This document shows, in pieces, positions 5,568-5,713 of a stretch of 5,713 bases of DNA. Source of the stretch: Candidatus Latescibacterota bacterium. Lineage in GTDB: Bacteria > JAAXHH01 > JABIQT01. Every line of letters starts with the position of its first letter. Within the stretch, counting starts at the first letter, position 1. The stretch spans positions 1 to 5,713 of the forward strand of contig JABIQT010000598.1 of the NCBI GenBank assembly GCA_018667995.1. The letters are read 5' to 3'. The notes below the pieces were generated by a model. The model saw only the letters and a program-made list of their open reading frames with translations, was not told where the DNA came from and ran no database searches. The position numbers and the translations under genes are program-made.

Positions 5568-5713
5568 CTGATGGGAGCTTGACTCTCGTGGGGTAAAGCG
5601 GTGCCTGATTGATGCCAGTTAGTCCGTGAGAATAGATTCTGTATACAATCGACTGACCTACTGACTACGAGAGTAGGTGGGTATGAGAAATGCCATCTTC
5701 TGCTAGCGTCAGC
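5568..5713. other. 3' flank without a supported gene
   Basis: Nothing here is clearly coding. CCTACT (5657-5662) and AGTAGG (5672-5677) can form a 6-bp hairpin with a 9-base loop, but TGGG and not a T-run follows, so it is a poor terminator. ACTCTCGT (5582-5589) and ACGAGAGT (5667-5674) form a distant perfect 8-bp inverted repeat sharing bases with that hairpin. TACAAT (5644-5649) resembles a -10 box without a good -35. ATG 5690 stays open to the window edge for 8 codons behind an AGGTGGG stretch, so a further plus-strand gene might begin here, but this is too short to call. Confidence 0.4.

Noticed and set aside
5609-5649. Possible sigma-70 promoter (TTGATG and TACAAT) near the right edge
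   Set aside because: The spacing between the boxes is 29 bp, far from 16-18, and no confirmed gene follows.

Overview
The window reads as a chromosomal piece of a free-living, probably environmental bacterium of moderate GC content. No 16S, tRNA or ribosomal marker is present, so the taxonomy is an inference. A stand-alone neutral-ceramidase-like hydrolase, a TIM-barrel glycoside-hydrolase-like protein, an uncharacterised beta-rich protein and a Gfo/Idh/MocA oxidoreductase on one strand is a gene mix I associate with Planctomycetota, Verrucomicrobiota/Lentisphaerota, Latescibacterota or Poribacteria, often seen in marine or soil metagenomes. There are no mobile elements, CRISPR arrays, RNA genes or phage genes that I can support.

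Layout, all on the plus strand. Positions 1-393 are a gene-free leader with an imperfect direct repeat at a 21-bp period. Gene 1 (415-1707) encodes a 430-aa protein of the neutral/alkaline ceramidase N-terminal-domain family. A strong interrupted stem-loop (1715-1749) fills the gap to gene 2 (start chosen at 1781, end 3475), a 564-aa TIM-barrel protein with a C-terminal beta domain. A 212-bp spacer (3476-3687) with a perfect 13-bp direct repeat follows. Gene 3 (3688-4533) encodes a 281-aa unrecognised protein that appears to begin at a CTG codon behind an ideal ribosome-binding site; taking the first ordinary start codon (TTG at 3829) would cut off 47 residues that look genuine. Gene 4 (4530-5567) overlaps gene 3 by ATGA and encodes a 345-aa NAD(P)-dependent Gfo/Idh/MocA oxidoreductase with altered active-site motifs. 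The remaining 146 bp hold short inverted repeats and no convincing gene.

Working together: none of the four proteins has a visible signal peptide or membrane segment, so they probably act in the cytoplasm on an imported small glycoconjugate or modified sugar. A reasonable but unproven model is a catabolic cassette: the oxidoreductase oxidises a sugar or polyol, the TIM-barrel protein and the ceramidase-like metalloenzyme cleave glycosidic, amide or ester linkages, and the beta-rich protein binds or epimerises a sugar. The substrate cannot be read from the sequence. The most unusual items are the CTG start, the substitutions at the catalytic positions of genes 1 and 4, and the unrecognised gene 3 product translationally coupled to gene 4.
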